Source: Candidatus Margulisiibacteriota bacterium
GTDB taxonomy: Bacteria > Margulisbacteria > WOR-1 > JAHJIW01
NCBI GenBank assembly: GCA_018823125.1
Contig: JAHJIW010000011.1
Span: forward strand, 62,001-126,000
DNA: 64,000 nt
Reading direction: 5' to 3'
The first letter of the stretch is position 1; the number at the start of each line of letters is the position of its first letter. The notes under the pieces were generated by a model that had not been told where the DNA came from, searched no databases, and saw only the letters and a program-made list of their open reading frames with translations. Of this stretch, positions 20,915-29,537 are shown one piece after another. Made by a program: the position numbers and the translations under genes.

Positions 20915-21784
20915 ATGCCTGAAAATCAAATCGCCATTGGGGGACAAGCTGTAATCGAAGGGGTGCTGATGCGCTCACAAACTGCTTGGGCGATCGCCGT
21001 CCGCAATCCCCAAAAAGAAATTGTCCTCAAGAAAAAAGACGAAATCCCCTGGACCAAAAAGTATAAAATCTTAGGGCTGCCCATCATCCGCGGCGTAGTT
21101 ACCCTGATCGAAACCTTCCGGTTAGGCGTCATGGCCATTAACTACTCGGCAAATATAAATCTTGAAGATCAAAACGAACAAATAACCAAAAACGAATTTA
21201 TAGTATCCATGGTAGTAAGCTTTGGCGTAGCCATTTTGCTGTTTATCGTTACCCCCGCCTTTATTTTCACTCAACTTAAAGGTTTTGGCATAAATATAAT
21301 CCTATTAAATTTAATCGAAGGATTAATCCGGATTTGTATTTTCCTGTCGTTTCTTTTTGCAGTTTCATTGATGCCCGACATGAAAAGAGTTTTCGAATAT
21401 CATGGCGCCGAACATATGGCGGTACATCTCTGGGATGAGACTAACGACAAAAGCCAACTAACCGTGGAAAACGCCAAAAGACATAAAACATTACATCCCA
21501 GCTGCGGTACTAGTTTCGTATTAATAGTATTAATCGTCAGTATTGTAGTGTTTGCTTTTCTGGGACGCCCTTCCCTTTTGACCCGTATTGCCTTAAAAGT
21601 AGCCCTGCTGCCACTGATTGCCGGGGTTTCCTACGAAATCATCCGAATCGCACGCCGCAAAAATGCTCCTTTTATTTTTAAAATGCTGGTGGCACCCGGT
21701 ATGTTATTGCAATACATTACTACTAAGCCGCCCCGGGATGATCAAATTGAAGTAGCGCTCGAATCACTGAAGGCTGTGCTTTAA
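20915..21784 (+). CDS. DUF1385 family membrane protein
   Basis: The 289-residue protein starts with the diagnostic IGGQAVIEGVLMRSQTAWAIAVR of the DUF1385 (YqhQ-like) family and keeps IRGVVTLIETFRLG, EYHGAEHMAVHLWDE and HPSCGTSFVLIVLIVS. It has about five membrane segments. The family is uncharacterised but often lies between rpmE and prfA, as here. The conserved His and Glu residues of YHGAEHMAVH suggest a metal site or enzyme activity; that is inference. The gap to prfA is 8 nt. Confidence 0.9.
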   Translation: MPENQIAIGGQAVIEGVLMRSQTAWAIAVRNPQKEIVLKKKDEIPWTKKYKILGLPIIRGVVTLIETFRLGVMAINYSANINLEDQNEQITKNEFIVSMVVSFGVAILLFIVTPAFIFTQLKGFGINIILLNLIEGLIRICIFLSFLFAVSLMPDMKRVFEYHGAEHMAVHLWDETNDKSQLTVENAKRHKTLHPSCGTSFVLIVLIVSIVVFAFLGRPSLLTRIALKVALLPLIAGVSYEIIRIARRKNAPFIFKMLVAPGMLLQYITTKPPRDDQIEVALESLKAVL

Positions 21785-21792
21785 GGTGCATT

Positions 21793-22860
21793 ATGGGATT
21801 AATTGAAGAAAAACTTACTAGAATTGAAAAAAAATATACTGAAATCGAAAACAAACTGGCCGATCCAGAAGTATCCACTAATCCGGCACTCATCCAAAAA
21901 TATTCGAAAGAACTTTCTGATCTAAAAGAAATTGTCGAAAACTTCCGCATCTATAAAACCGTCTCCCAACAAATCAAAGACGCTAAAGAAATGTTAAAAG
22001 ATCCCGAAATGAAAGAATTAGCCGAAAGTGAACTCAAAGGACTGGAAGACGAAAAATCCAAACTCGATGCAAAACTAGAATTTTTAATGATTCCCAAGGA
22101 TCCCAACGACGAAAAAAGTATTTTCCTGGAAATCCGGGCCGGCACCGGTGGCGACGAAGCCGCCCTCTTTGCCGGCGACCTTTTCAGAATGTACACCCGC
22201 TATGCCGAACGGAACGGCTTTAAAACCGAAGTCATGTCAGCCAATTCCACCGGGTTAGGTGGATTTAAAGAAGTGGTATTAGGCGTATACGGTAAAGGTG
22301 CCTTTAGTAAACTAAAATTCGAAGGCGGAACCCACCGGGTACAACGGGTACCAGATACTGAGACCGGCGGCCGCATTCATACCTCAGCGGCCACCGTGGC
22401 GGTTATGCCTGAAGCCGAAGATATTGATATTAAAGTTGAAACCAAAGACCTAAGAGTTGATACCTACCGCGCTTCCGGCCCCGGCGGCCAGAGCGTTAAT
22501 AAAACCAGCTCCGCCGTACGCATCACCCACGTCCCTTCCGGCATCGTAGTGGCTTGCCAGGACGAAAGATCACAGCATCAAAACCGCGATAAAGCCATGA
22601 AATTATTAAAAGCCAAAATCTTTGAAGCCCAGGAAGAAAAACAGCGCAAAGAACGCGAAGAATTGCGCCGAGTCATGGTGGGATCCGGAGACCGCAGTGA
22701 AAAAATCCGCACCTATAACTTTCCGCAAAGCCGGGTAACCGATCACCGCATTGGTTTTACCACGCATAATTTGCAAGGATTACTCGACGGTGACATTAAC
22801 GACTTAATCGAAGCCCTGATCGCCGCCGATCGCGTTGTTCGCCTGGAAAAGATGAAATGA
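21793..22860 (+). CDS. prfA: peptide chain release factor 1
   Basis: RF1 ends translation at UAA and UAG. The 355-residue protein has the peptidyl-hydrolysis motif GGQ (about residues 230-232, within SGPGGQSVNKTSSAVR), the N-terminal coiled coil, and the conserved GTGGDEAALFAGDLFRMY. A YNFPQSRVTDHRIG segment near the C-terminus is also typical. Its gene overlaps prmC by 4 nt. prmC methylates the Gln of the GGQ motif, a textbook pairing. Confidence 0.95.
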   Translation: MGLIEEKLTRIEKKYTEIENKLADPEVSTNPALIQKYSKELSDLKEIVENFRIYKTVSQQIKDAKEMLKDPEMKELAESELKGLEDEKSKLDAKLEFLMIPKDPNDEKSIFLEIRAGTGGDEAALFAGDLFRMYTRYAERNGFKTEVMSANSTGLGGFKEVVLGVYGKGAFSKLKFEGGTHRVQRVPDTETGGRIHTSAATVAVMPEAEDIDIKVETKDLRVDTYRASGPGGQSVNKTSSAVRITHVPSGIVVACQDERSQHQNRDKAMKLLKAKIFEAQEEKQRKEREELRRVMVGSGDRSEKIRTYNFPQSRVTDHRIGFTTHNLQGLLDGDINDLIEALIAADRVVRLEKMK

Positions 22861-23705
22861 CCTGGACCATCAACAAAATCCTCGAATGGACCACGGATTA
22901 CCTCAAAAAATATAACACTGAATGGCCGCATCTTGAGGGAGAGATACTGCTGGCACATACCTTAGGCGTAAAACGGATTGAACTGTACGTTCAGCACGAA
23001 AGAATTCTCAGTGAGAAAGAACTGGCCAAGTATAAAGCATTGATTCTCCGCCGCAGTAAACATGAACCCATCGCTTACATTGTAGGCAACCAGCCTTTTA
23101 TGTCACTGGAACTTGAAGTTACTCCGGATGTTTTGATTCCCCGACCCGAAACCGAAAAATTAGTAGAAATCGCTTTAGAAGAAGCTAAAAACTTAAAAGG
23201 TACGGTTAAAATTGCCGATATCGGCACCGGCTCCGGAGCCATTGCGGTAACCCTGGCAAAATATATTCCTAATTGTGAAGTTACCGCTATAGAAATATCT
23301 GAAAAAGCACTCGAGATCGCTAGGAAAAATGCAGAAAAGTTTGGCGTAGCCAATAAAATAACATTTTTAAAAGGGAATTTTCTGGCGCCATTAGCAAATC
23401 GTAAATTTGATATGATTGTTTCCAATCCACCCTATATTGCCAGCGCTCAAATCAAAACTTTAATGCCGGATGTGCGAGATTTCGAACCTACTGGAGCATT
23501 AGACGGTGGAGAAGATGGATTAAAATACATTAAGCAGCTTTTAGAGCAGGCTCCTGCCCTGCTTTCAGATAAAGGATACTTAATCATTGAAATCGGTGAA
23601 GATCAGAAAGCAAAAACCCTAGCCGCCGCACAAAACTTTTCAAACCCCAAAGTCCTGAAAGATCAGTTTGAGAAAGATCGGGTATTTATTGCTCGCTATT
23701 CTTGA
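22857..23705 (+). CDS. prmC: release factor glutamine methyltransferase
   Basis: The 282-residue enzyme methylates the GGQ glutamine of release factors. It has the helical N-terminal domain, the family motif VLIPRPETEKLVEIAL, the SAM-binding IADIGTGSGAIAVTLAKY, and the catalytic NPPY in VSNPPYIAS (about residue 188). It overlaps prfA by 4 nt. Its last 10 bases overlap the 3' end of the convergent orphan gene at 23696-24457. Confidence 0.93.
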   Translation: MTWTINKILEWTTDYLKKYNTEWPHLEGEILLAHTLGVKRIELYVQHERILSEKELAKYKALILRRSKHEPIAYIVGNQPFMSLELEVTPDVLIPRPETEKLVEIALEEAKNLKGTVKIADIGTGSGAIAVTLAKYIPNCEVTAIEISEKALEIARKNAEKFGVANKITFLKGNFLAPLANRKFDMIVSNPPYIASAQIKTLMPDVRDFEPTGALDGGEDGLKYIKQLLEQAPALLSDKGYLIIEIGEDQKAKTLAAAQNFSNPKVLKDQFEKDRVFIARYS

Positions 23706-24457
23706 GCTAAGGTAATGCCCTGTTCTGCGGCAATGACTCTTTCAAAACCATCGATAATATTATCGGGTATGGCCATGGTAGACGGTCCCATCCAATGAAA
23801 ATAATTTCCGCTGGGTCGAAAAGCTAAAACCGCACAAACAATACGTTTACCCCAAGTCTGTAGAGCTCTAGTTCCATTCGAATGTAAGATCATATATGAA
23901 CCACCGCGAACATTAGCAGTTAAATCTATCAAGTCCATTAAGACATCTACATCTTGTGTTGGCTGTTCGTATATCGGTCGAGCACTAGCAATTGCTTGTC
24001 CTCGACATTCAACAATTAAAGATTTTCTAGTTCTCGGCCCGCTTGTTGGCCAGCCAACATCAAGTAGTAATGCTTCCATATCTTGGCGAAGGGCTTGCGC
24101 CTTTGGCTTTTGCGCAAAACCCTCGGCGGCTACAACTTCTAGTTTCTTTCCGGGCAAAGAATATGCTAATACTACTGCGGGACGCGGGGCACCTTGTTCT
24201 CCAATAAGGCTTGCATCACTGAGCAAAGCGCTCCTGAATACCCTGGCTGCTCTACCAAATCGGTTATTCTCGCCTGCAGCACATATCCCTTCTGGCTTTT
24301 CCAGTTTTGGACCATGAAGCCCAAATTTACTAAGATATCCCAGTCGACGCTGAATATGTGACCGACCAAAAGCATGTTCTGACGTCGGCATTTCTCCCGC
24401 GCTGCTACCATTTAATCTTCTTGGCACTGATCTTGGGGGCGATGCAACCTTTGACAT
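23696..24457 (-). CDS. orphan protein, sigma-28-like promoter
   Basis: I do not recognise this 253-residue protein. The N-terminal 60 residues are basic and rich in Ser, Arg and Pro (SPPRSVPRRLNGSS), with no signal peptide or membrane segment. The rest is a mixed alpha/beta pattern, with a hydrophobic strand APRPAVVLAYSLPGKKLEVVAAEGFA and SYMILHSNGTRALQTWGKRIVCAVLAF. The ATG has an AGGAGA site. It lies downstream of another orphan gene on the same strand but has its own GAAATTT/12/ACCGATAAC promoter, so it is a separate unit. Confidence 0.72.
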   Translation of the reverse strand: MSKVASPPRSVPRRLNGSSAGEMPTSEHAFGRSHIQRRLGYLSKFGLHGPKLEKPEGICAAGENNRFGRAARVFRSALLSDASLIGEQGAPRPAVVLAYSLPGKKLEVVAAEGFAQKPKAQALRQDMEALLLDVGWPTSGPRTRKSLIVECRGQAIASARPIYEQPTQDVDVLMDLIDLTANVRGGSYMILHSNGTRALQTWGKRIVCAVLAFRPSGNYFHWMGPSTMAIPDNIIDGFERVIAAEQGITLAQE

Positions 24458-24485
24458 AATAATTTCTCCTTTTAATTGCTAATTA

Positions 24486-24513
24486 GTTATCGGTGTATTG
24501 TCCGAAAAATTTC
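24486..24513 (-). promoter_or_regulatory. sigma-28/sigma-D-like promoter of the 23696-24457 gene
   Basis: On the minus strand GAAATTT (24507-24513) is followed after exactly 12 nt by ACCGATAAC (24486-24494), among the closest matches to GCCGATAA in the window. The upstream box overlaps the stop codon of the preceding orphan gene. The ATG lies about 30 nt downstream. Confidence 0.65.
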
Positions 24514-25678
24514 ACTTTAATTGTTCGATATCCAACTGAAACCGTAACGCTAACCCATCAGCACGTCCATAAAATTCTGCGTCTCTATAAAATTCCCGAC
24601 TGCCAGAAACGGGCATCAGAGAAGATTTTCTACTTAAATAACTATTTGCCCAGCGCAAAAGTTCAGGCACATGATGCTCTCCTCCATATCTTTCCTTTAA
24701 AGCAGCAATAATGCCGCCGTGAATATCCGGAACAGTGAAAGGATAGATCGCATACCATTCAAACCCAGGAGCTCCACGATCCTGATGAGTAACACTATTT
24801 TCCAGACGATTCAAAATTCTCCAGGTAAAAATAAACTTATTCAAATCCGGATTATCTAATTCGCAGTCGGGAAGCCGGCTGAAACCTCGTGCGGTAATCA
24901 GCTTTAGGGTCGGTGATCCATCTTCAGCTTGTCGATACACGAAATCTCCCGCATTTACCAGCCAATCCCTGATTCCCTCTCCGGTTGCCGGATTAAAATA
25001 TAAAGCCAGTATTTTAACCATGGATCCAGCAATTTTAATTTGAGCCCGGGTCTCCTCAACCATCCTATCAAGAAAAGGAACCGCAGGATCATTAATCAAT
25101 ACCTGCCTTGGCCGCGCACATGCCCACGGATGAGGCAAAGATCCTTCGCTGTCTAGATCCATTAAATAGGCAGCATTCAGCATGTTTACCTCAATAAATC
25201 CTTCTAACCATTCGGTAGAATACACCGCTAATTCGCCTTCAGCTCGATGATAGGTAAACCGTCCTTCGCCAAAACAAAAAGGCTCAACCACGTATCGATC
25301 ATTAATCAAACGTAAACCACGTAAATTTGTAAAAATACCTGAGTGTAGATCATTCAATTCTGGGCCCTTAGCAGTGTGGAGACAAAATGAAACCGGACGA
25401 TATCCTCCATCGACATTTACTTCAGCAGTAACCTTGAATATTCCCGAATCGCCGCCTTCGTTTGTTCTGCTAATAGTTATTTGCGGTTTTACATGCCGCA
25501 AAATTACATCTTGCCCGCAAGCATGTGAAAGCGATGGTAAAAGAAAAGCCTTTCCTGCATCTCGATTAATGAGATCAGTTAATGCTCTTTTAGTAGCCCG
25601 AATTGGCATGTGTTGTGGACCAGGAAGAATATGCCAGCGGCGGGTATTTCTTCTCCAATTGATTTGAAACCCTTTCAT
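24512..25678 (-). CDS. orphan protein, possibly kinase-like, sigma-28-like promoter
   Basis: The 388-residue protein is not assignable with confidence. It is soluble, without signal peptide. The order of short motifs, a strand-rich first third, YVVEPFCFGEGR then AVYSTEWLEGFIEVN, and a later IRDWLVNAGDFVYR near LKLITARGF, is faintly reminiscent of kinase-fold proteins. I see no HxD catalytic loop, so the suggestion is weak. The ATG follows an AGAGGT site. Its own promoter (25698-25725) overlaps the divergent promoter region of the phosphoesterase gene at 25750. Confidence 0.72.
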   Translation of the reverse strand: MKGFQINWRRNTRRWHILPGPQHMPIRATKRALTDLINRDAGKAFLLPSLSHACGQDVILRHVKPQITISRTNEGGDSGIFKVTAEVNVDGGYRPVSFCLHTAKGPELNDLHSGIFTNLRGLRLINDRYVVEPFCFGEGRFTYHRAEGELAVYSTEWLEGFIEVNMLNAAYLMDLDSEGSLPHPWACARPRQVLINDPAVPFLDRMVEETRAQIKIAGSMVKILALYFNPATGEGIRDWLVNAGDFVYRQAEDGSPTLKLITARGFSRLPDCELDNPDLNKFIFTWRILNRLENSVTHQDRGAPGFEWYAIYPFTVPDIHGGIIAALKERYGGEHHVPELLRWANSYLSRKSSLMPVSGSREFYRDAEFYGRADGLALRFQLDIEQLK

Positions 25679-25697
25679 TTATATACCTCTATAGATA

Positions 25698-25725
25698 CTT
25701 ATCGTTAAATAACCCCAAAAATCCC
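25698..25725 (-). promoter_or_regulatory. sigma-28/sigma-D-like promoter of the 24512-25678 gene
   Basis: On the minus strand GGGATTT (25719-25725) is followed after exactly 12 nt by AACGATAAG (25698-25706). The first box is a two-base variant of GAAATTT, while spacing and the CGATA core are kept. The ATG is about 20 nt downstream with an AGAGGT site. Confidence 0.55.
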
Positions 25726-25733
25726 ATTATATT

Positions 25734-25742
25734 TGCTATAAT
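25734..25742 (+). promoter_or_regulatory. extended -10 promoter giving a leaderless mRNA
   Basis: TGCTATAAT is a perfect extended -10 element with no good -35 box. Only 7 nt separate it from the ATG at 25750, so transcription should begin at or next to the start codon, and no ribosome site is present. Confidence 0.6.
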
Positions 25743-25749
25743 TTGATAT

Positions 25750-26481
25750 ATGAAGTTTGCCATAATCTCTGATATTCACAGCAACCTTGAAGCATTGGAA
25801 GCGGTCCTGAGCCGGATCCGAAACGTAGATAAGATTATCTGCCTGGGAGATATTGTAGGATACGGCCCTAATCCCAATGAATGTATCGATCTCATCCGGA
25901 ATCAGGAAAACTTAGTTTGCATCGCCGGCAATCACGATAAAGCCGCGGTGGGAATTATGGATATGACTAATTTCAATCGCAATGCTAAAGACGCCATGCT
26001 GTGGACTAAAATTACACTTACCGATGAAAATAAAGAATACCTTAAAGCCCTGCCTTTAACCTTAGACATTCCCGAGTTTCAAATTGTACACGGAAGTTTA
26101 GTAAATCCGCTGGAAGAATACATCACCAATTTAGCCGAAGCCAGCCCTACCCTGCAAAAGATGGAAAAGCCCATCCTTTTTGTCGGCCATTCGCACGCTC
26201 CCCTTTATATCGGCCAAAAAGAAGACGGAATGATAGAAGGCAAAAAATTAAAGGACAAAGATAGCGTTGATACCAAGTTATTTAAAAAAATCATCATCAA
26301 CGTGGGTTCCATCGGTCAGCCGCGCGACGGCGATCCCAACGCCAGCTACGTATTTTACAACCACGCTGACAAAATTGCCCACCTCAACCGGGTGCATTAC
26401 AACATTAAACAAGTCCAGGAAAAAATGACCGAGGCCGAACTACCGGACGCACTGATTAACCGCTTAACTAATGGATTATAA
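25750..26481 (+). CDS. calcineurin-like metallophosphoesterase
   Basis: The 243-residue protein carries the full metal-binding set of the calcineurin-like family: ISDIHSN at the N-terminus, LGDIVGYGPNPNECI, AGNHDKA, and FVGHSHAPLYI. It resembles the YfcE/MJ0936-type phosphodiesterases; its natural substrate is unknown. No ribosome site is visible and the promoter abuts the ATG, so the transcript is probably leaderless. It overlaps the downstream Sua5-type gene by 11 nt. Confidence 0.9.
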   Translation: MKFAIISDIHSNLEALEAVLSRIRNVDKIICLGDIVGYGPNPNECIDLIRNQENLVCIAGNHDKAAVGIMDMTNFNRNAKDAMLWTKITLTDENKEYLKALPLTLDIPEFQIVHGSLVNPLEEYITNLAEASPTLQKMEKPILFVGHSHAPLYIGQKEDGMIEGKKLKDKDSVDTKLFKKIIINVGSIGQPRDGDPNASYVFYNHADKIAHLNRVHYNIKQVQEKMTEAELPDALINRLTNGL

Positions 26482-27040
26482 ATTTAAAAAAGCCTGCCAG
26501 CTGATCAAAAATGGTGAAGTCGTTATTTTCCCAACCGAAACCGTGTACGGGATTGGCGCTTCAATCAACTATCCGGAAAGCATCGACAAGATTTTTACCA
26601 CCAAAGAGAGAGACAAGTCCAAACCCATGCAGATTTTGGTTTCAAACCTAAATCAGATCAAAACTTTAGTGAAGGAAATTCCCAAAGTAGCCGAAGAAAT
26701 CATCGAAAAGTACATGCCGGGGCCGATTACGATATTATTATATAAGTCAGGCGAGGTGTCAGGCTTAATCACCGCCGGATCAGACAAAGTTGGGATCCGC
26801 TTCCCGGATAACGAACTGACCCTCAAGCTGATTAATGAGTGCGGACCGCTGGTAGCTACCTCCGCTAATCTATCCGGACAAAAGCCGGCGGCCACCGCCA
26901 AAGAAGCAGAAAAATACTTTCCTGATCTTTTCATCCTAGACGGCGGGAAATGTAAGTATAAAGAAGCGTCTGCAGTGGTTGACCTCACCTTCTCCCCTTA
27001 TAAGATTTTAAGGAAAGGGCCGATTGAGATAAGGATGTAA
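26471..27040 (+). CDS. tsaC: threonylcarbamoyl-AMP synthase (Sua5/YrdC family)
   Basis: The 189-residue enzyme makes threonylcarbamoyl-AMP from threonine, bicarbonate and ATP for the t6A37 modification of ANN-decoding tRNAs. Signature elements are IFPTETVYGIGASI, KERDKSKPMQILV, VGIRFPDN and the phosphate-binding ATSANLSGQKPA. Length is that of the YrdC form, without the extra Sua5 domain. The start lies inside the end of the phosphoesterase gene. Its last 56 bases overlap the convergent lnt gene, an unusually long tail-to-tail overlap. Confidence 0.93.
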   Translation: MDYKFKKACQLIKNGEVVIFPTETVYGIGASINYPESIDKIFTTKERDKSKPMQILVSNLNQIKTLVKEIPKVAEEIIEKYMPGPITILLYKSGEVSGLITAGSDKVGIRFPDNELTLKLINECGPLVATSANLSGQKPAATAKEAEKYFPDLFILDGGKCKYKEASAVVDLTFSPYKILRKGPIEIRM

Positions 27041-28442
27041 GGCCTACATAAGCTAAACAAAGCCACGCAAACCAGTCTCCGAACTTTTTATAAATGGTAG
27101 GTTTTTGTTTTAAACCAACTTCCACATTAGCATAGGCCATTTCATATTCGGGCAAGAAGGTCATTATCTTTCCAGTTGGAGAAATTACTGCCGACGGCCC
27201 ATTATTATTGAGATGAATCGCATAACTCCCATTTTCAATTGCTCTAAAAATTGCACAAGCCAGGTGAAACCGCGGCCAATTAGAATCTCCGAACCAGGCA
27301 TCATTGGATAAAACCACCAGAAAGGAGATTTCCTTTTTACTTAAACTCCGAGAAATCTGTGGAAACAATGATTCAAAACAAAGCAGGGCCCCAACTTTTC
27401 TTATCTTTTTACTAATCAGCAAAGGCCTTAAGGTTTTTCCTTCAATATAGTCAATTTCTTCAAATTTTGGAAAGAGTTTAGTTTTTGAATATTTATCTCT
27501 GATTAATCCCATCTCTGACAACACCAAAACCGTATTTTTCATGCCTTGGTGTTGATAATCATAATATGGTGATCCAAAGAGAAGAGGAATTTGCAAATTA
27601 TTTGCAAATTCTTCAAATATACCATTAGTTGTTTGTACTATTGATCGTAAAACCGAAAGCTCGGGCCATATTATTAAATCACAATTGGGATCGGGCCGGC
27701 TTAGATAAATCAATCTTCGCATGGACTGATTATAAAAATAATCAACTTTACTGGAACGCAGTCCCGCCTTAAACTCAATATTGGGCTGAACTAGACACAC
27801 TTTCGCAGTACCATTTTCAGGAAAATCGCGGTTCAACTGCACAGCTATCAATCCGTACACCTGATTACTTACTAAAACAGCAAGCAGAAAGGCAAAAAGA
27901 TAAAATGCCACACGCAGTCGACCCGATTGGGATAGCATTACTATTTTATAAAGTACATAATTTGTTAAAAATATCAAAAAAGTGACAACCCACGGCCCAA
28001 AAACATTAACACTTTGAATACCTATGCTATTATTTTGCTGAGTCACACCAAAATACATAGGCAAAGACAGTGGAATGATCGTTAATAAGTACTCATAAGC
28101 TACTAAAGCCGCAGGCAAAATAAAAATTCCTAAAAACAACGGCAGCTTTCTTCTCAAGTTTAGCGCAAAAACAAAAACTAAAGCATAGCCAAGAGAAAAA
28201 CTTAAATAAAAGGCCAGCAACCTTATCCAATCGAAGAAACCCCTGAGATGATTTAGCAAAAATTGAGGTGGAATCCAAAATAGAAGCAAAGACAGCAACA
28301 AAAAATACAAAAATATCCATCCGGTTTTATGCTGGCGCGTTTTTAAAAATAAAAGCAGCGGAATAAACCCAACTAACCCAAAAAGACTCCCCCATGAAAG
28401 AGAGAAAGATAAATAGACCAAAAAAAGTGAGAAAAGAAACAT
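26985..28442 (-). CDS. lnt: apolipoprotein N-acyltransferase
   Basis: Lnt adds the third acyl chain to lipoproteins in the inner membrane. The 485-residue protein has about six N-terminal membrane helices and a periplasmic nitrilase-like domain. The expected triad is present: Glu in IIWPELS (about 259), Lys in YSKTKLFPKFE (about 317) and Cys in GALLCFESLFP (about 353). WFGDSNWPRFHLACAIFRAIENG follows, and one membrane helix closes the protein. Lnt is a hallmark of diderms, though some monoderms have it. It directly follows a secreted propeller gene. Confidence 0.93.
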   Translation of the reverse strand: MFLFSLFLVYLSFSLSWGSLFGLVGFIPLLLFLKTRQHKTGWIFLYFLLLSLLLFWIPPQFLLNHLRGFFDWIRLLAFYLSFSLGYALVFVFALNLRRKLPLFLGIFILPAALVAYEYLLTIIPLSLPMYFGVTQQNNSIGIQSVNVFGPWVVTFLIFLTNYVLYKIVMLSQSGRLRVAFYLFAFLLAVLVSNQVYGLIAVQLNRDFPENGTAKVCLVQPNIEFKAGLRSSKVDYFYNQSMRRLIYLSRPDPNCDLIIWPELSVLRSIVQTTNGIFEEFANNLQIPLLFGSPYYDYQHQGMKNTVLVLSEMGLIRDKYSKTKLFPKFEEIDYIEGKTLRPLLISKKIRKVGALLCFESLFPQISRSLSKKEISFLVVLSNDAWFGDSNWPRFHLACAIFRAIENGSYAIHLNNNGPSAVISPTGKIMTFLPEYEMAYANVEVGLKQKPTIYKKFGDWFAWLCLAYVGLTSLSQSALSLKSYKGRR

Positions 28443-29525
28443 CTATTTAAGTGCAGAAAAATCAAAAGAAATAGGGCTAAATTGCCCCGGAATAGTTTTA
28501 ATGATCTTATCTTGCTCAACATCAATAACATAAATTCCAATTCCAGGCGAGGAAACATATAATTTATTATTACCAATATAATTAAGCTTTTTGATATGCT
28601 TGACTGCTATTTTACCGATTACTTTATCTTTTTTACAATCGATAACCTCTATGTAGGGCTCATGGGGACCAAAGGCCCCATAAGTTACGTATAACTTATC
28701 AACATCGGCTACGTAAACCAGGTCTTTGGCCAAGATATGGGTTTTAATTTTCCTGATCAACTTAAAATTATCAATCGAATAAACAAAAATGTTATCATTT
28801 TTAGGGCGATACATCCCGTAAGACCAATAGGTTGCCGAAATATATATTTTCCTGTCCCTGGATATCGCTAAGCCCGAAACCCCTCCCGGCACCTCCAAAT
28901 CCGCTTCTCTGGATATGCTTGCGGTTTCCAAATCGATTTCATAAATAAAACTGCGGTATTGTTCTTCAGCCGGCAATACCCGATAAGCTAATACGTATAT
29001 CTTTTTACTATTAAAATCTACATCCATCTGATGGGAAAAAGTATTAGTTCCCGTCCCCAATATTAATTCTTTTTCAAATTCATATTTATTTTTGCCAGCT
29101 TTTTTAAGCACTTCGATACTAGCCGCACGTCGTTTTCCATAAGCGTCTCCCCGGCAATACATCAGCACAAATAATCTGTCTTGATAAGGAACCACCGTCA
29201 ACGGTCCCATTCCATAAGTTTCAGCAACTTTAATAATTTTATTATCTTTTGCAATGTATTTATCAATCTGCTGCCCCAAAAAATCAACATCCTTATATCT
29301 CGTAACAAAAACATCACCGTTAGCATCAATACTCAAGTTATTATGCATGCGATGGCATTTAGTTTCCCGAATGATTGCATCGTTTTCAATATCAATTTTA
29401 ACTAAAGCAGGAGTTTTTACCTTAGGCCAGTCAAATTTAATCGAATAAGCATAATCTTGAGCGGCAAAAACGGCCGTACTAAATACCTGAGCTAGAAAAA
29501 TTCCAATCAAAATATATTTACCCAT
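28443..29525 (-). CDS. secreted beta-propeller-like protein
   Basis: The 360-residue protein has a signal peptide (about residues 1-21, ending VFAAQ) and a series of degenerate blade-like repeats. Examples are KIYVLAYRV, RKIYISATYWS, DKLYVTYGAFGPHEPYIEVIDCKKDKVIGKI and NKLYVSSPGIGIYVIDVEQDKIIKTI. This resembles YncE/NHL-type propellers, which bind proteins or polymers in the periplasm. It probably acts outside the cytoplasm. It stops one base before the lnt start region on the same strand and follows a YiiX-like hydrolase, so it belongs to the same operon. Confidence 0.75.
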   Translation of the reverse strand: MGKYILIGIFLAQVFSTAVFAAQDYAYSIKFDWPKVKTPALVKIDIENDAIIRETKCHRMHNNLSIDANGDVFVTRYKDVDFLGQQIDKYIAKDNKIIKVAETYGMGPLTVVPYQDRLFVLMYCRGDAYGKRRAASIEVLKKAGKNKYEFEKELILGTGTNTFSHQMDVDFNSKKIYVLAYRVLPAEEQYRSFIYEIDLETASISREADLEVPGGVSGLAISRDRKIYISATYWSYGMYRPKNDNIFVYSIDNFKLIRKIKTHILAKDLVYVADVDKLYVTYGAFGPHEPYIEVIDCKKDKVIGKIAVKHIKKLNYIGNNKLYVSSPGIGIYVIDVEQDKIIKTIPGQFSPISFDFSALK

Positions 29526-29537
29526 AACCTAACTCCC

